A stretch of DNA of 64,000 nt from Epiperipatus broadwayi. Its lineage: Eukaryota > Onychophora > Udeonychophora > Euonychophora > Peripatidae. The notes beneath the pieces were generated by a model. That model did no database searches. It saw nothing but the letters and a program-made list of their open reading frames with translations, and had not been told where the DNA came from. Made by a program: the position numbers and the translations under genes. Where the stretch lies: positions 3,122,001 to 3,186,000 of the forward strand of contig JAQFVV010012536.1 in the NCBI GenBank assembly GCA_028023455.1, written 5' to 3'. Shown here one piece after another: positions 34,363-45,679 of this stretch (positions within the stretch are counted from its first letter, which is position 1; every line of letters begins with the position of its first letter).

Positions 34363-34428
34363 GTAGTCGCTCGGAAGATTGCTTTAATCCTGCAGCGTCT
34401 GGTTTAGGTGGCCATCTTGTGGTCAAAA
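34363..34428 (+). CDS. GDPGP1: GDPGP1 exon 3, version b (duplicated exon)
   Basis: This 66-base exon encodes (G)SRSEDCFNPAASGLGGHLVV then K. It has phase 1 at both ends, acceptor ATCATTGCAG and donor GTAAGATT. It aligns without gaps to version a at 20998: shared G-S-x-x-E-D, N-x-A-x-S, L-G-G-H-L-V-V-K. It keeps the family-typical Phe-Asn that version a lacks, but has Ser-Gly where version a and the family have Cys-Glu. Either exon, or both (66 is a multiple of 3), would keep the reading frame. Mutually exclusive splicing is inferred. Confidence 0.7.
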
Positions 34429-34669
34429 GTAAGATTTTATTTATGTATATTCAAGATACCAATCAATGATGATTCGTGTTAACACCTCTCCCCCCTCCCC
34501 TTTTGCAGTGATTTACATACACTTATATTATTTGCAGTAAACTTTATCCATCAATACTGAAATATTTAATTCAACATTTAAAATAGAAATTTAGAATTCC
34601 TACATCGCACATCAGCAGTCTCTTTATAAAAAATGTATAAGAAGCTATTAAGCAATTCGGACTTGCCAA

Positions 34670-35205
34670 AAACTCAAGATATAAGATTTCATCTCACATC
34701 AGAATTCCCCTTTTGGATATTCAATTAATTATAGCTTAAAAAATGGAATCCTTATGATATTCCAAATTTATTTTTCCAAATCCAACGCAAGTCAGTCATT
34801 ATTTCATCTTTCTAGATTCAGCTGGAATCTCTTCAATAGATTCAGGATAACTCATATTTTGTTGTGCTTAGCTGCTTTATAAATGTAATTTATCAGCCAC
34901 TCAATGATGTAAATATGGGTAAACCCAAATTACGAATCTTGTACTACCCATAATTTCATCTCAAATCAGGATTCCGCTTTTGGGTGTTCACTTAATTATG
35001 GCTTAAAAATTGGAATCCTTATGATATTCCAAATGTATTTTTCCAAATCTAGCGAAAGTCAGCTATTATTTCATCTTTCTAGATTCAGCTGGAGTATCTT
35101 TAATAGATTCAGGATGACTCATGGTTGTTGTGCTTATCTTCTTTATAAATGTAGTTTTTCAGCAAATGTGGGTAAACCCAAATTACGAATATCATAGTTA
35201 ATGAC
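34670..35205. repeat. tandem duplication, two units of about 270 bases
   Basis: Unit 1 (from about 34670) and unit 2 (from about 34946) share, in order, AAATTACGAATCTTGTAC-type starts, TTTCATCTCA.ATCAG.ATTC, GGAATCCTTATGATATTCCA, ATTATTTCATCTTTCTAGAT, TTCAGCTGGA and AGATTCAGGAT.ACTCAT. No coding content. Confidence 0.75.
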
Positions 35206-35559
35206 TGCCGCCTCTATGGCTGCAGTGATTTAATTGAAGGATATTAAAACCAATAACGATTATTTCTTTTGATTGGAATCTCTACAAGTTCTTTTATAAT
35301 ATTTTATTAATAGTTTAGCTGTCAAAATCCATATACTAAAATAAATAAATAGTAAATAGAAATTAATCTTTGAACTTAGTTTCAGATATTTGTTATATTA
35401 TAATAGTTTTTTTAAAAAAAAAATTTGTTTTTATGTTCAACGTTTAATTTTAAAACAATTGCGCTAAGTCTAAAAAAAGTTGTTGTTGTTGTTTGAGATT
35501 AAAACTTGTTATGAAATGTAATTATTGAAAAAAAAACTGTAGTTAATTACTATTATTGC

Positions 35560-36840
35560 TCTTGAGTACCATTAGGACCACATTATATCATGGGCATTCT
35601 GCCTACTCATAAAATTTACAATATAATACAGGTAACCCTCCTATATCATAGAAAATAGGTTCCTAGAAAATGCCGTATTATATGATACCCAGAGCCAGTA
35701 CAAAAAGAAGAGTTAGGTTCTGAAAAATAAAAAACATGTTTGTATAGCACAAAACAAAAAGAAACAAACTATAACTGTTTTCATTTTAATAACTTATGCT
35801 CAGCTTATCCATTCTTAATTCTTCTTGCTTCGTATATTTTAAACTTTTCTTATTTCTCACTTCCAAAGTGTTTAGCTTGCATCATAATTGCATTAAGAAA
35901 GGTTAAAAAGAATAATTGAATTACAACCTTAATTTAATAATTTTTCTTCCTCATCACTGCTCGGTATAAACAAACAAACCTTTTTTATGATATCATCTTC
36001 ACTCATTAAAATCTTTTCATTATTTTAGCCTTCTGCCTTTATAAAAAAATCTGTAATTGTGTTTTGTTTGCTGGTTCTTAGATTGTTGTAGATTTACTGG
36101 TATAAAGATAGGCAATTTTGTAGCTCCTTTTTGAATTTTCACTTTCTCTCAGCACATGGGTCTGCATTCAACAAAAATGATTCTAGACTTTTAAACTTAC
36201 ACCTTCCTGTAATTTTTTTATGTTAATTTATTAATTTCACAATCTTTATCACTGATGTTTTTTTCAGAATTGACTTGATTTACAACTTCCGAGTCATTTC
36301 CAGTAAATCCTCTTTGCCAATTCTTTCTTTCATCCATAAATCTTGTATGACCTGAATACACATATCCTTAAAACCATCACCTCCAATTGATTTAGCAACT
36401 TCTAATATGCCATCAATTTCATTTTCTGATAATTTGAGCCCATTTTCTATTTCAGCTAAGAATGAACAAATCTTTTTTCCAATATGCATTTAACATTGAT
36501 GTTTTTAGTTTTATATGATTTCAATACGGTGCTTAATTAAAAAAATTTTCCAAGCTTCCATCACCAATGATCTCGATTCATTTATATCTAAAATCCATTA
36601 TAATGATCTGATGTAGTAAGTTTTAAAGGTATAAATAATACCTTGATCCAATGGTTGGAGCAATGAAGTAGTAGAAACATTACTTGGATGTTGGGATGAT
36701 GCAAATCTTATAGATGATCTGGAGCATTATCTAATAGTAGCAGCATCGTGAAGTCCAAATTTCACCTTCTTTAAATAATTTTCAACCTCTGGTGCAAAAT
36801 ACTTTAAAAATCATTCTCTAAATAAATACCCAAGCTTTTG
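35560..36840 (-). pseudogene. Tigger/pogo-type transposase relic, minus strand
   Basis: A terminal-like sequence, GGTAACCCTCCTATATCATA then GGTTCCTAGAAAATGCCGTA, lies at 35629-35685. The minus strand from about 36780 to 36200 encodes LLLLDNAPDHL, then QPLDQGIIYTFKTYYIRSL and a C-terminal helix-rich stretch (36489 to 36280) ending EDLLEMTRKL. This is the D-N-A-P-x-H ... Q-P-L-D-Q-G-I-I order of DDE transposases of the pogo/Tigger type. Stops and shifts are frequent. The other end was not found. Confidence 0.65.
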
Positions 36841-37162
36841 AATTTGTTTTCTAGTGTACCAGCATACAGGATGGTTATTTCTCCTTGTGATCACTGAGGG
36901 CGCCACCAGGTCACTACGTACTGAAAAATTTATATACCGTGATCTAAAGTTAATTGTGATGATGATTTGCACTGACCAGACCCAGGGAGAGCAAGAGTTT
37001 GATAATATTGTTCAGACAATTGAGAAAGAAAACACCTAGCCAACCGTCAGCTCAAAATAATTTAAAAGTCTTTAAAATTTTATTAAATTTAAGCAAAAAT
37101 AAAAAATAAAATCTGGCAAACAAAATATAAAAGTTTGACTTAGATTTTACTGGTATAATCAT

Positions 37163-37329
37163 CTGAGAGTGTATGAGAGTTTTGAAACTATTAAACACCT
37201 TGGCAGATAAGTTCGTTTCTCACCTATGACTTAAGAAGGGCTTATATGTGTATGATAGTTTTGAAACTATTAAACACCTTGGCAGATAAGTTCGTTTCCC
37301 ACCTATGACTTAAGAAGGGCTTATATCTT
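37163..37329. repeat. direct tandem duplication of about 84 bases
   Basis: GTGTATGA.AGTTTTGAAACT, AAACACCTTGGCAGATAAGT and CACCTATGACTTAAGAAGGG occur twice in a row with only a few differences, so the duplication is recent. Confidence 0.9.
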
Positions 37330-38495
37330 CCTGCTAGCGGTTCACTTAAAGCAATTCCATTTTTTTTATAGAGATTTAGAAATCGCATGCATTTAGAAAT
37401 TGGATGCATGCGGAGAACCAATGGAACAGCGCAGACAAGCTTTTCTTAGCCAAGAAAGATTGAAATTAAGAATGTTATAATTCTGCAAAATGCTCATGGA
37501 CAGATACATTTAAACCACCCAAAGTCAGTCTCACACAAGAAAAGGAAAGATTATCCTGACGACTGCGCCAAATTAGTTTGTTTATCTGCCGAGGTTAATC
37601 AATGTTAAATTATTAACTAAACGTCCAACTGTCTCTGAACTAGTTAATGTTTGCTCTACTTCAACAATTAATTTATGATACTGGCCAATAGTTCTTGGCA
37701 TGAACCTTCAAGTTAGTAATTCAGTATGCCTAGTTCAATTACACACAAGTAAGTAAGACTTATCATTACGAATCAGTTTATGTTAGCAACAACGAATACT
37801 CCAGTCGTTATTATTGTTATAAGTACGAATAATATTACAGCTAATCTCTATCAAATAATTATTGCAAAAGTGAATAATGTTAGCTAATACCTCCTTAGCC
37901 AATGTACATACTGGGAATGAATACGTCCCATCCGATCTGCTCACTTCCATTGTTCTGGGTAGTATCTCATGCCGGGTTATAATCAGCCAATAGCCTCCTA
38001 GTATATCACAACTTGCTACAAGTTTTCATAGTATTCTTTCTTACAACCATTTTTTTTTTTTTTGATTTAGTGATGCCAATAGTTACCAATATAAATATAA
38101 TTTATAAATATATTAAACAACCTCCACACTTCCACATATTCTTTTTAAAATCATATAAATAAAGATACTATAAAAGACAAATGACCCCCAAGATGCAGTT
38201 TGTGCTGAACCACCGCTCATCAGTTTGGCCAAGGCACCATCTCTCATATATATATATATATATATATATCATATGAAGAGTATTTATCTCTAGTAAATTG
38301 TCACATTTTGATTTACAAATGTCAAACGTTTGACACTTATGAATCAAAGTGTAACAATTTAAATATCTTTAATCTAACCATGATATGTAAGATGCATATA
38401 TTGGTATTTCTTCACATTTAAGAAACCTTCTTTCAATGCTATAATTTTACCTTTTTTTTTTTTCATTTTCTTTTACTTTATATATTTAGTCATTG
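37330..38495. other. intron sequence, little recognised
   Basis: A small palindrome around GCATGCATTTAGAAATTGGA at 37385, a T-run at 38049, an (AT)n run at 38247-38270 and an imperfect palindrome at about 38285-38370 (CAAATGTCAAACGTTTGACA at its centre). No coding motif. Confidence 0.45.
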
Positions 38496-38499
38496 TCAA

Positions 38500-39819
38500 G
38501 TACAATAAAATACTCAATCAGGAAGTTCTTTATTATTCATGCGTTTTCTTATCCAATTCAATTAATGAAATTATGCTGCTTGGTTGCCATTGTATTTTTT
38601 AAAATTTTGTGAAGCATTCCTAGCTAATTTAGTTGCAGTAGTTATTTCCTGTGATGAAATATCCACTTTTTAACTTGTTAAATGCAGCAATAGCACATTC
38701 GAGTCTGTGTTGGATCTCAACCTCTAAGTTCATCTTTCTACTTATTAAACTACCAAAGTATATAAACTGATTTACATTCTCAAGTTGATAGCCACCCAAG
38801 GTAAAAGTTGCTGTGAATTGTCCTTCCATCATGAACGGGTTTTTAGACATTAATTATTTAACGAAAATCTTTATATGTTGTATTCAAAACATTAAGAACA
38901 TTCAATAAATCACCTTTTGAATTGGAAAAAATAGTATAATCATGAGTAGATTATAAATCCAGAATCAAAGAAGATGTTTTCATTTTTGTTTTTAATTAAT
39001 TCATACCATACCAATGACATCAAACTTGAGAATATTGTTGGAATAAGTACAAGTCCTTGTTTAATAACAATTTTTATTTCAAATGCCTCACATTTTCAAT
39101 TTGTGGTTATAGTACTTCCTCTCATTCATTCATGTAGAAGAAATGCAATCGGCCTTTTTTTACTAATTGAGCCAAATTCTTGATTTTCTCAAATCACATT
39201 GAGTCTCTAGTAATCATTTGTCCATGATTGGTAGCAGCCTGTTGAAAGTACATTTGCTGTAATAATGATATTCGATGATAATTACTGCAGTCTTGCGTAT
39301 TCCTTTTATTTTTAAATATTGGAATAATAGAAGCTTCCTTAAGATCAGATGGCATGGCATGACTCCATTAGTGGAATATATTCCTAAAAAATTCCAGTAT
39401 TTTTGAAGCTATTATATCACCACCATATTTTAAAATTTTCCAGATATTCCATCAGGATCTGCATCCTTTCCATTTTTATGATTACAAAGGGTTATTTTGA
39501 GTTCACTAAACTGGATATCTTAGTCCAAATCTAAATTAGATAAAATGGATATATCATTAAACATCATCCTCTCAATTCTTGTATTATTATTCAAAAAATG
39601 ATCAAAATATTCTTTCCACTGTTTAGACTATTATTGTCCATATATATATATACTGGATTTAATAGGTTTGTGATGTTGTTTTTCAGATCTATTTGCTGTA
39701 TTGAGTGTACAAAAAAAAAATTTAGAGTGACCATAATCAGTGAATGACTGTATTTTTTGCGGTTTCAATACACCAATTTATATTTATTATGAAGCTGTCA
39801 AGCATATTTTCTATCAATC
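38500..39819 (-). pseudogene. LINE reverse transcriptase fragment, 3' part
   Basis: The minus strand gives, in shifting frames, YGGDIIASKILEFFRN, an SDLKEASIIPIFKNKRNTQD-like stretch with CSNY (near 39280-39440), then YQLENVNQFIYFGSLISRKM and RLECAIAAFNKLKSGYF (38850-38630). This is the RT core and thumb of an RTE-like LINE, closely parallel to 58380-59830. It is split by family A copy A7. Confidence 0.65.
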
Positions 39820-39827
39820 AGATCATT

Positions 39828-40119
39828 AATAATATGGTCTCAAAGATAAAACTCTCCATACAGTAGTGCCACTCAGTGCTGCAATCCAGAATAATCAATG
39901 GATGCTGAAAGGTTTTTTGCATAAAATTCCTATCTAGTGCCTACTATAAAATTCCTATCTAGTGCCTACTCATCCAATATCCCCAGACTAGTTGCTAGTT
40001 TATGGCTTTCATCAGTGAGGAGTCTTGGATCTGACAGCAGTGCATCTACTTTATGGAGAGTTTTGCCTTTGGGTAAGCATAAAGAATGGTGGTCATGTGA
40101 TGTTTAGTGTTTAATAATA
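39828..40119 (+). mobile_element. palindromic family A, copy A7, inside a LINE
   Basis: GATAAAACTCTCCATACAGT, GAATAATCAATGGATGC, the core inverted (CCCCAGACTAGTTGCTAGTT) and a short right end (GGAGAGTTTTGCCTTTGGGT, GATGTTTAGTGTTTA). A direct duplication of about 25 bases (AAAATTCCTATCTAGTGCCT) is internal at about 39925-39970. AGATCATT flanks it at 39820-39827 and 40120-40127. Confidence 0.75.
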
Positions 40120-40127
40120 AGATCATT

Positions 40128-40420
40128 GTCAAAAATCATTCATGATTCTTTTTTAAGTGAACGTGAGAATAGATTTCTTGGTATCTTTAACACATTCCTT
40201 AAAAGAATTCCATATCTCAGTAATACGACAATTATGAAGATCCAAATTAGCAATTGACCATACATAGTGCATACTTCTAAAGAACAAATATCAATCTTCT
40301 TATGAATATGATTGGAATAAGATCTACTTTTTAATACATCTATCATTATAATCTTATGGTGTATTAATCTATAATCCCTCCGACAATCTTCCATTGTAAG
40401 TGTTCAAGTAATATGAAATT
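40128..40420 (-). pseudogene. LINE fragment, linker upstream of RT
   Basis: The minus strand keeps an open stretch (40394-40140) with YGILLRNVLKIPRNLFSRSL then KKES, resembling the W-x-x-F-K-x-x-V-x-D-T-x-K-E linker between endonuclease and RT in RTE-like LINEs. It joins the 38500-39819 fragment across A7. Confidence 0.45.
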
Positions 40421-41100
40421 GTATTATAATCTAACTTTTAATTATAATATATTCTATTAAATGCAACTGTTTTGAGCATGATGATATGTACCTTTATAGT
40501 GATTTTTGTGCCTAAACAAAAATATTTGTGATAGTCAAGTCATATATTGTACAAAAATTCATTTACACCAGATCATTTAAATTTATGATAATAACATTTC
40601 CATCCATTTTTGGGTAAAGACTACTATTTTACCATAATGGCTTTAAAATCTCTAAAAAAAAAAAAAAAAAAAAATCAGTCTTTTCTCAGTGTTGCTGTAA
40701 AATGCTATTCAGACAGGAATAAAAGCTTTCTTTCTCAAAATTCTCTGAATCTAATGTTAGAGCATAATGCACTAATAAAATGAATTGTTGGTACTATTGT
40801 GTAGGTCAAGTTTTCACATCATTGGCATGGAAGATATAGACTACATTTTCGTTATAAAGATTCTCAAAATATTCTAAAGAGATGCAGATTGGAGGGATAC
40901 AATTAGATATGATGTTGAAGTATTTCAGTAAAATAACTTCTGTAGAAAGTAAAATATCAAATAATAAAGAATAATAGATCAGCATGTTTTATATGTGAAC
41001 ATGTTTGTGTTTCACAGATTGATTTCTATAATCATTATAAAACTTATCTCTAGAGTAGTTTATTTGAACTCTGAATGATCATACCTCATTTAGGAATGGC
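40421..41100. other. intron sequence, nothing recognised
   Basis: AT-rich, with a poly-A run of about 21 near 40653. Confidence 0.45.
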
Positions 41101-41114
41101 TGTTACATATATAT

Positions 41115-41265
41115 AAATCATTAAAAACCAGTCAGCATTTAGACAATATCAATAACAATTTCAAACTGTTGTAAAAGGAGGTTGCCTTGACAACAGTTTG
41201 AAATTGTTGATTGCTATTGATATTGGGATCGTCTTAAATGTTGACTGGTTTTTAATGCTTACTTA
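41115..41265. mobile_element. palindromic element, family D, hairpin copy
   Basis: Left CATTAAAAACCAGTCAGCAT, CAATAACAATTTCAAACTGT. Right ACAGTTTGAAATTGTTGATT, ATTGATATTGG and TTGACTGGTTTTTAATG. It is an almost complete hairpin about 270 bases before the last GDPGP1 exon. Confidence 0.75.
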
Positions 41266-41389
41266 CAAACCCATTTAACCTTGAGCATCATTACACTTAT
41301 TATATATAAACCAGTATTTATAATATTATAATTATTAAATTTAATATATATATAACATTTCTAGCGTTAGTTTTAACTGAAATAAGAAT

Positions 41390-41411
41390 TTCTGCTGCTG
41401 CTGCTGCTGCT
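41390..41411 (+). repeat. (CTG)n microsatellite
   Basis: Six to seven CTG units, about 125 bases upstream of the last exon, in the intron. Confidence 0.9.
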
Positions 41412-41534
41412 TATTGTAAAATGATTGTAGAATAGACATTATAATGAATAATAAATATATTTTTAATTAGACATATTGCACTTAAGTGTGTGTGTGAGGA
41501 AGCTTGCAATAATTTATTCACTTTGTTATTACAG

Positions 41535-41647
41535 CAGAAGAAAAGTTTAACTCATTAACTGAAGAGGAAGCATGCAAGATTCTCAAGGATTCGTCTGAAT
41601 CGAAGTTTTTAGAATTACGTCCCGAAATTGAAAAATTATTCTTGTAA
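41535..41647 (+). CDS. GDPGP1: GDP-D-glucose phosphorylase 1, last exon
   Basis: The acceptor TTATTACAG precedes this exon, which completes a Thr codon and encodes EEKFNSLTEEEACKILKDSS, then ESKFLELRPEIEKLFL and TAA. The S-L-T-E-x-x-A block and acidic C-terminal helix match the end of GDPGP1 proteins, directly after the H-L-x-V-K of exon 3. Phase 1 entry fits both versions of exon 3. Confidence 0.8.
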
Positions 41648-41648
41648 T

Positions 41649-41654
41649 AATAAA
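41649..41654 (+). promoter_or_regulatory. polyadenylation signal candidates
   Basis: AATAAA lies 1 base after the stop at 41649-41654, and again at 41783-41788. The second is the more usual distance for a short 3' UTR. Several weaker variants follow. Confidence 0.4.
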
Positions 41655-41788
41655 AATTTTACAGAAGTTTATAATTGTTAATCTTCGTTCAGAAGTTGAA
41701 AAAAATATTTATGTAATAATCGTTAAATATTATATTAATATTTATTACATACATTTACAGAATTTTATTAATCTGTGTTGACAATAAA

Positions 41789-42299
41789 AATGAGATAAAA
41801 TTTCAGTTGATATTTTTGCTTTTAGAATTTATTTTCTGAATCGTTCTCTCCCGTGTCCAATTTAAAACACATTTTTACTTATTTCCAAGCATTTATGATC
41901 ATCTCGTGTTATCTATTCACCAGCAATTCTCATAAATCTTTTTTAACGCTTCCGTATCTTTTTTGCCTTCACTCTTAACTAAATATAACTAGCATTATTT
42001 TTTAAATCACATTTAATATTCTTTTTTCTTTTCTTTTAATACAATTTTTATTTATTCATTGATCATTCGTTTTTGTTTTACTTTTGTTCTCATTTATTTT
42101 TTAATGTTTAGATTGAAAAAATGATTAATAATAGATAAACATATATATATTTAATGGATTTTGAATGGGTTTATAGCTTATATAATCGGTCGGCTGTTTC
42201 TACTGTGACCGTGGCTAAAATTCAAATCCAGGTTGAATAATCTTAGAAATTTTTTTTAAAATCATGAATAAGCTTATGATATATATATGTAATTCCTTG
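41789..42299. other. 3' flank of GDPGP1, nothing recognised
   Basis: T-rich sequence. A weak tRNA-SINE-like stretch (GTCGGCTGTTTCTACTGTGA, then AATTCAAATCC) lies at about 42185-42235. Confidence 0.35.
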
Positions 42300-42324
42300 T
42301 TAGTCCAGCCAACTATGCATTGTT

Positions 42325-43150
42325 GATTAGAAAATGGGTATCTATATATTACTGAGTAAAGATTCCTGATTAATCTGAATTGGTAAGTTCAATGTCAATA
42401 TGTTAAGCTTACAAAAAAAAAAAAAATCGTGATTGTAATATAAATCCAATATTGGTTGGCAAATGGGTATCTAAATAATCTTGAATAAAAAATTTCAGGT
42501 TAATCTGAATTGGTAGGGTCAATATGCTAACTATACAAAGAAACGTGGTTGTAATATAAATTCAATATCGGTCAGCAAATAGGTATATAGATATTCTGGA
42601 ATAAAAAATTCCTGATTAATTTGAATTGGTCAGATCAGTGTTAATGTGCTAACTATACAAACAAAAAATTTTATATTGGCAAATAGGTATCTAAATATTT
42701 TGTGGTCAGATCTGCATCCAATATTGGTCAGCAAATGGGTATCTAAATATTCTTAAGTAAAAAGTTTCAAGTAATTGGAATTAGATCAATGTTAATGTGC
42801 TAACTATACAAACAAACAAAATAATGTAAATCCAATATTGGTCAGCAAATAGGTATCTAAATATTCTGTGGTCAGATCAATTAATTGTCAAAAAAAAAAA
42901 AAAACATGAATGTAATGTAAATCCATAATTGGTCAGAAAATGGGTATGTAAATATTTTTGAGTAGAAAGCTCCAAGTTAATCTGAATTAATCAGATCAAT
43001 GCTAATGTGCTAACTGTACAAACAAAAAATGTAATATAAATCTAATATTGGTCGGCAAATGGGTATTTAAACATTCTTTAGTGAAAAGTTCCTGGTTAAT
43101 CTAGATTGGTGAGATTAATATTAATGTGCCATTTTTATAAATGAAAAACA
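42325..43150 (+). repeat. tandem array with 8 units of 50 to 135 bases
   Basis: Each unit starts AAAT.GGTATCTAAATATTC, followed in long units by TTCCTGATTAATCTGAATTGG and GTGCTAACTATACAAAC, and ends ATAAATCCAATATTGGTCAGC. Starts are near 42332, 42465, 42577, 42680, 42733, 42847, 42937 and 43057. Short units at 42680 and 42847 begin with the same TATTCTGTGGTCAGATC deletion form. Confidence 0.85.
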
Positions 43151-44125
43151 CAATTGTAACATGATACTCATTTACTTTGGGGGAGAGATCACACTTCTAT
43201 AGACACAGAGTTCATCAGACCCTTTGTAGTAGTGGCAGATTCTAGAACTTGAGATTCATGGATTGCAGCTGCAGCTCAATCATTTCTTGTGTTCGGATTT
43301 TTTACAAATTTCTAAACAATAACCATTGTTTATTTATTTATTGGATTACCATTGATAAATATTTAAATAAAATGGTTAATTTTGACTGTGTGATGAAGCA
43401 TAGAGTATATTTTGTTAAACATATTATCTCTATGTCAAGCAAATATCATTCCAGATTGCAGTGCAATAAAAATAGCTTCGAGAGGCAAGAGAGAAAGATT
43501 TCTTAATTGATTCTATAAAAATACTAATAAAACAGACAAGCAAAATATCTCAGAAACAGCTTATACTGTCCAGAATTACATATAGACCTAAATATTAGAA
43601 ATAATAAATTTAATAATAATGAGGTGTGCTAGTATATAAATAAATAACAATTTATTAAGAGGTAGTTGAATTGTACTCTTTCTTGATAAAAAGTTCTATA
43701 ACATAAGGTGTCTTTTTCTCTTGCCCTCATATGAAATAGAAAATTGTACAAAAGTAGGATATATGAAAGTTGAGAACTTCCTGTAGCTTATTGATATTAC
43801 ATTTTTAATAAAAGCCATTCATAAATGAGTTTATGTAACTATTTGGAAGCCTTTCTATAATTTATGACCAATGTCATAATTGAAGCTCTTGGATGTATGG
43901 ATATTTTTAGTTTATGTGACATAATTATTCTAACTTCAAGTAGAAATAATAAACCAATCATTTATACTGTTTATAGATAAGTGGTAATGACTTGTCTACA
44001 TTACATTTGGTGAATCAGTTTATTTTTAGATAACATTTGCCAAATCTCTATTATGGTTGTAGTAAATATTTTATAATGATGTTTAAAATTAAAAGATGAT
44101 GGATTATTATTCCAGTAATAGGGCA
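43151..44125. other. intergenic, nothing recognised
   Basis: AT-rich with no repeat matched. The open frame from 43249 has no recognisable domain. Confidence 0.45.
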
Positions 44126-44129
44126 TGTT

Positions 44130-44530
44130 TTATTGTTTGATTAACTGTCTCATATGCACTGGTGAGAAGATGATTGGTGATTAGTTCTCCCTCTAATGTG
44201 CATGCAGCGCCATCTCTGAATCGACACATTAGGTAGTGACAATATATCTATTCGCCACAAGGGTTTTAATGTGCTAATGTCTGGATCACGAGTTCCATAT
44301 CTTAAACTAAAATTGAACAATGCGCTAATATTGAATTTTGTTTTAAATTGGGCAAAACTTCTATTGAAATGATTCAAACCACATATGGCAGTGAAATTAC
44401 ACGCTGCAAAACATTTTCAAATAGTTTGCAAGATCTTGTAATGGCATGAGAGCATTGAAGATGATCTACACATGTATGAATCATGCATTCCTGTCATAAC
44501 TTATGATCCAAACATGGTCATATTGTTCGA
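44130..44530 (+). mobile_element. mariner-derived element
   Basis: It shares with the copies at 1.0 and 25.3 kb the blocks GCGCCATCTCTGAATC, ATGTCTGGATCACGAGTT, TTTTGTTTTAAATTGGGCAA and ACATTTTCAAATAGTTTGCA. A decayed transposase start is visible from about 44320. The ends are eroded. Confidence 0.6.
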
Positions 44531-44754
44531 TTTATGTGTGTGTGAGTAATTTCTTTTGGCTGTAAAAACATGCTACATAGATCATTAGGCATGAATTTAT
44601 TTTGTCAAAATAGTCATAGTCTACAATTACTGAAATTATGTGCCTCTCAATTGTAATGAATAAGCTATAACTATTCTCTTCTAGCTGTTTTAAAATATGC
44701 ACAAAGATTGTTATGCTAGTGATTTAATGGTGTAAAACAATTTGTATTAGAATA

Positions 44755-45022
44755 AGAAAAGGATGTTATATTCACAATACGATTATATAAATTCATCTTA
44801 AAAGGATGTATTTAAGACATTTTGTAATATACAACACCTCTATCATGCTAAACTTTATCCTATCTGGACTTTTGTAGAGCACATATAGCAGAATGACAAA
44901 GGGATGGTATTTTCACTATATAATTATACAAATCTTAAACGAATGTCTTTAAAAGACATTTTGTTATATATAACACCTCTATCGTGATAAACCGGATCCT
45001 ATTTAGACTCGTGTAGAGTGTA
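44755..45022. repeat. tandem duplication, two diverged units
   Basis: The blocks GGATG.TAT.TTCAC, TACAA.TCTTAAACG, GACATTTTGT.ATATA, AACACCTCTATC.TG.TAAA and GTAGAG.... occur twice, offset by about 155 bases. Confidence 0.7.
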
Positions 45023-45679
45023 TATAAAGTTGGTATATGGACATATTCAGAATTGGATAGCAAAATGTTAGTGTATGTGATTTTTAAAATGTGTCAAGAG
45101 TACTCTGAAAAGTAATCAAGGATTTATAATTCATATGGTAACATGTATATCCTATTACTACACTAAGAAAAATATTTTTGTATAATGTAAATTAAAATCA
45201 CTGAAAACAAATGAGCTGTACTGGGATTATATTAAACTGCTGTATTTTGAATTACAGGTGTCATACTTATTCCACCCATAACTTTGACATTAACCACTTC
45301 AGATAATTATAACAATGATTATCACAAATCATTTATTAAACTAGAGATTGTCTTTAGCCCAGATATAAACTAAACCTCATCTAAAGATAATATGTCTGGG
45401 TTTTTTTTAATTACAATTTTCAATCTAAAACAAAGTGACATATCTTAGCTATCATCATTACTTTTCATTACACACCAACAGACAATCTTATGATAACTTA
45501 TTTTACCTATTATTTAATTTTACTGTTGCATTTTGCTTGAATGAGAGATAACCAATGGAAAACAGTATAGGTTTAACCTCTAAAACTATCTGGAAACTAA
45601 TTTCAAAATAATATTTTCTCTGTCGATTTTGTACCGATGCCCTATATAGGTGATCAGGTATTAAAGTGTCAAATTTTGG
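45023..45679. other. intergenic, nothing recognised
   Basis: AT-rich. Short incidental open frames only. Confidence 0.45.

Larger units (their letters stand above)
7380..41647 (+). other. GDPGP1: GDPGP1 gene, 3' part (gene span)
   Basis: Four consecutive coding exons join in frame into a C-terminal segment of 141 residues plus a stop, which fits the C-terminal third of GDP-D-glucose phosphorylase 1. A fifth exon duplicates the third. All exons have AG/GTAAG-type borders with matching phases (0-2, 2-1, 1-1, then 1-stop). The introns are about 3.8, 9.6 and 20.5 kb and are filled with transposable elements. The family is known to phosphorolyse GDP-glucose to GDP and glucose-1-phosphate in the cytosol, and is related to galactose-1-phosphate uridylyltransferase in the HIT superfamily. 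The histidine-rich catalytic motif precedes this segment and was not found in the window, so the 5' exons are probably further left. The assignment rests on motif recognition, without alignment. Confidence 0.85.

Noticed and set aside
34245-34469. Independent 74-codon gene around exon 3b
   Set aside because: Only 34363-34428 matches a known protein; the upstream part is the T-rich acceptor region translated, and the downstream part is intron.
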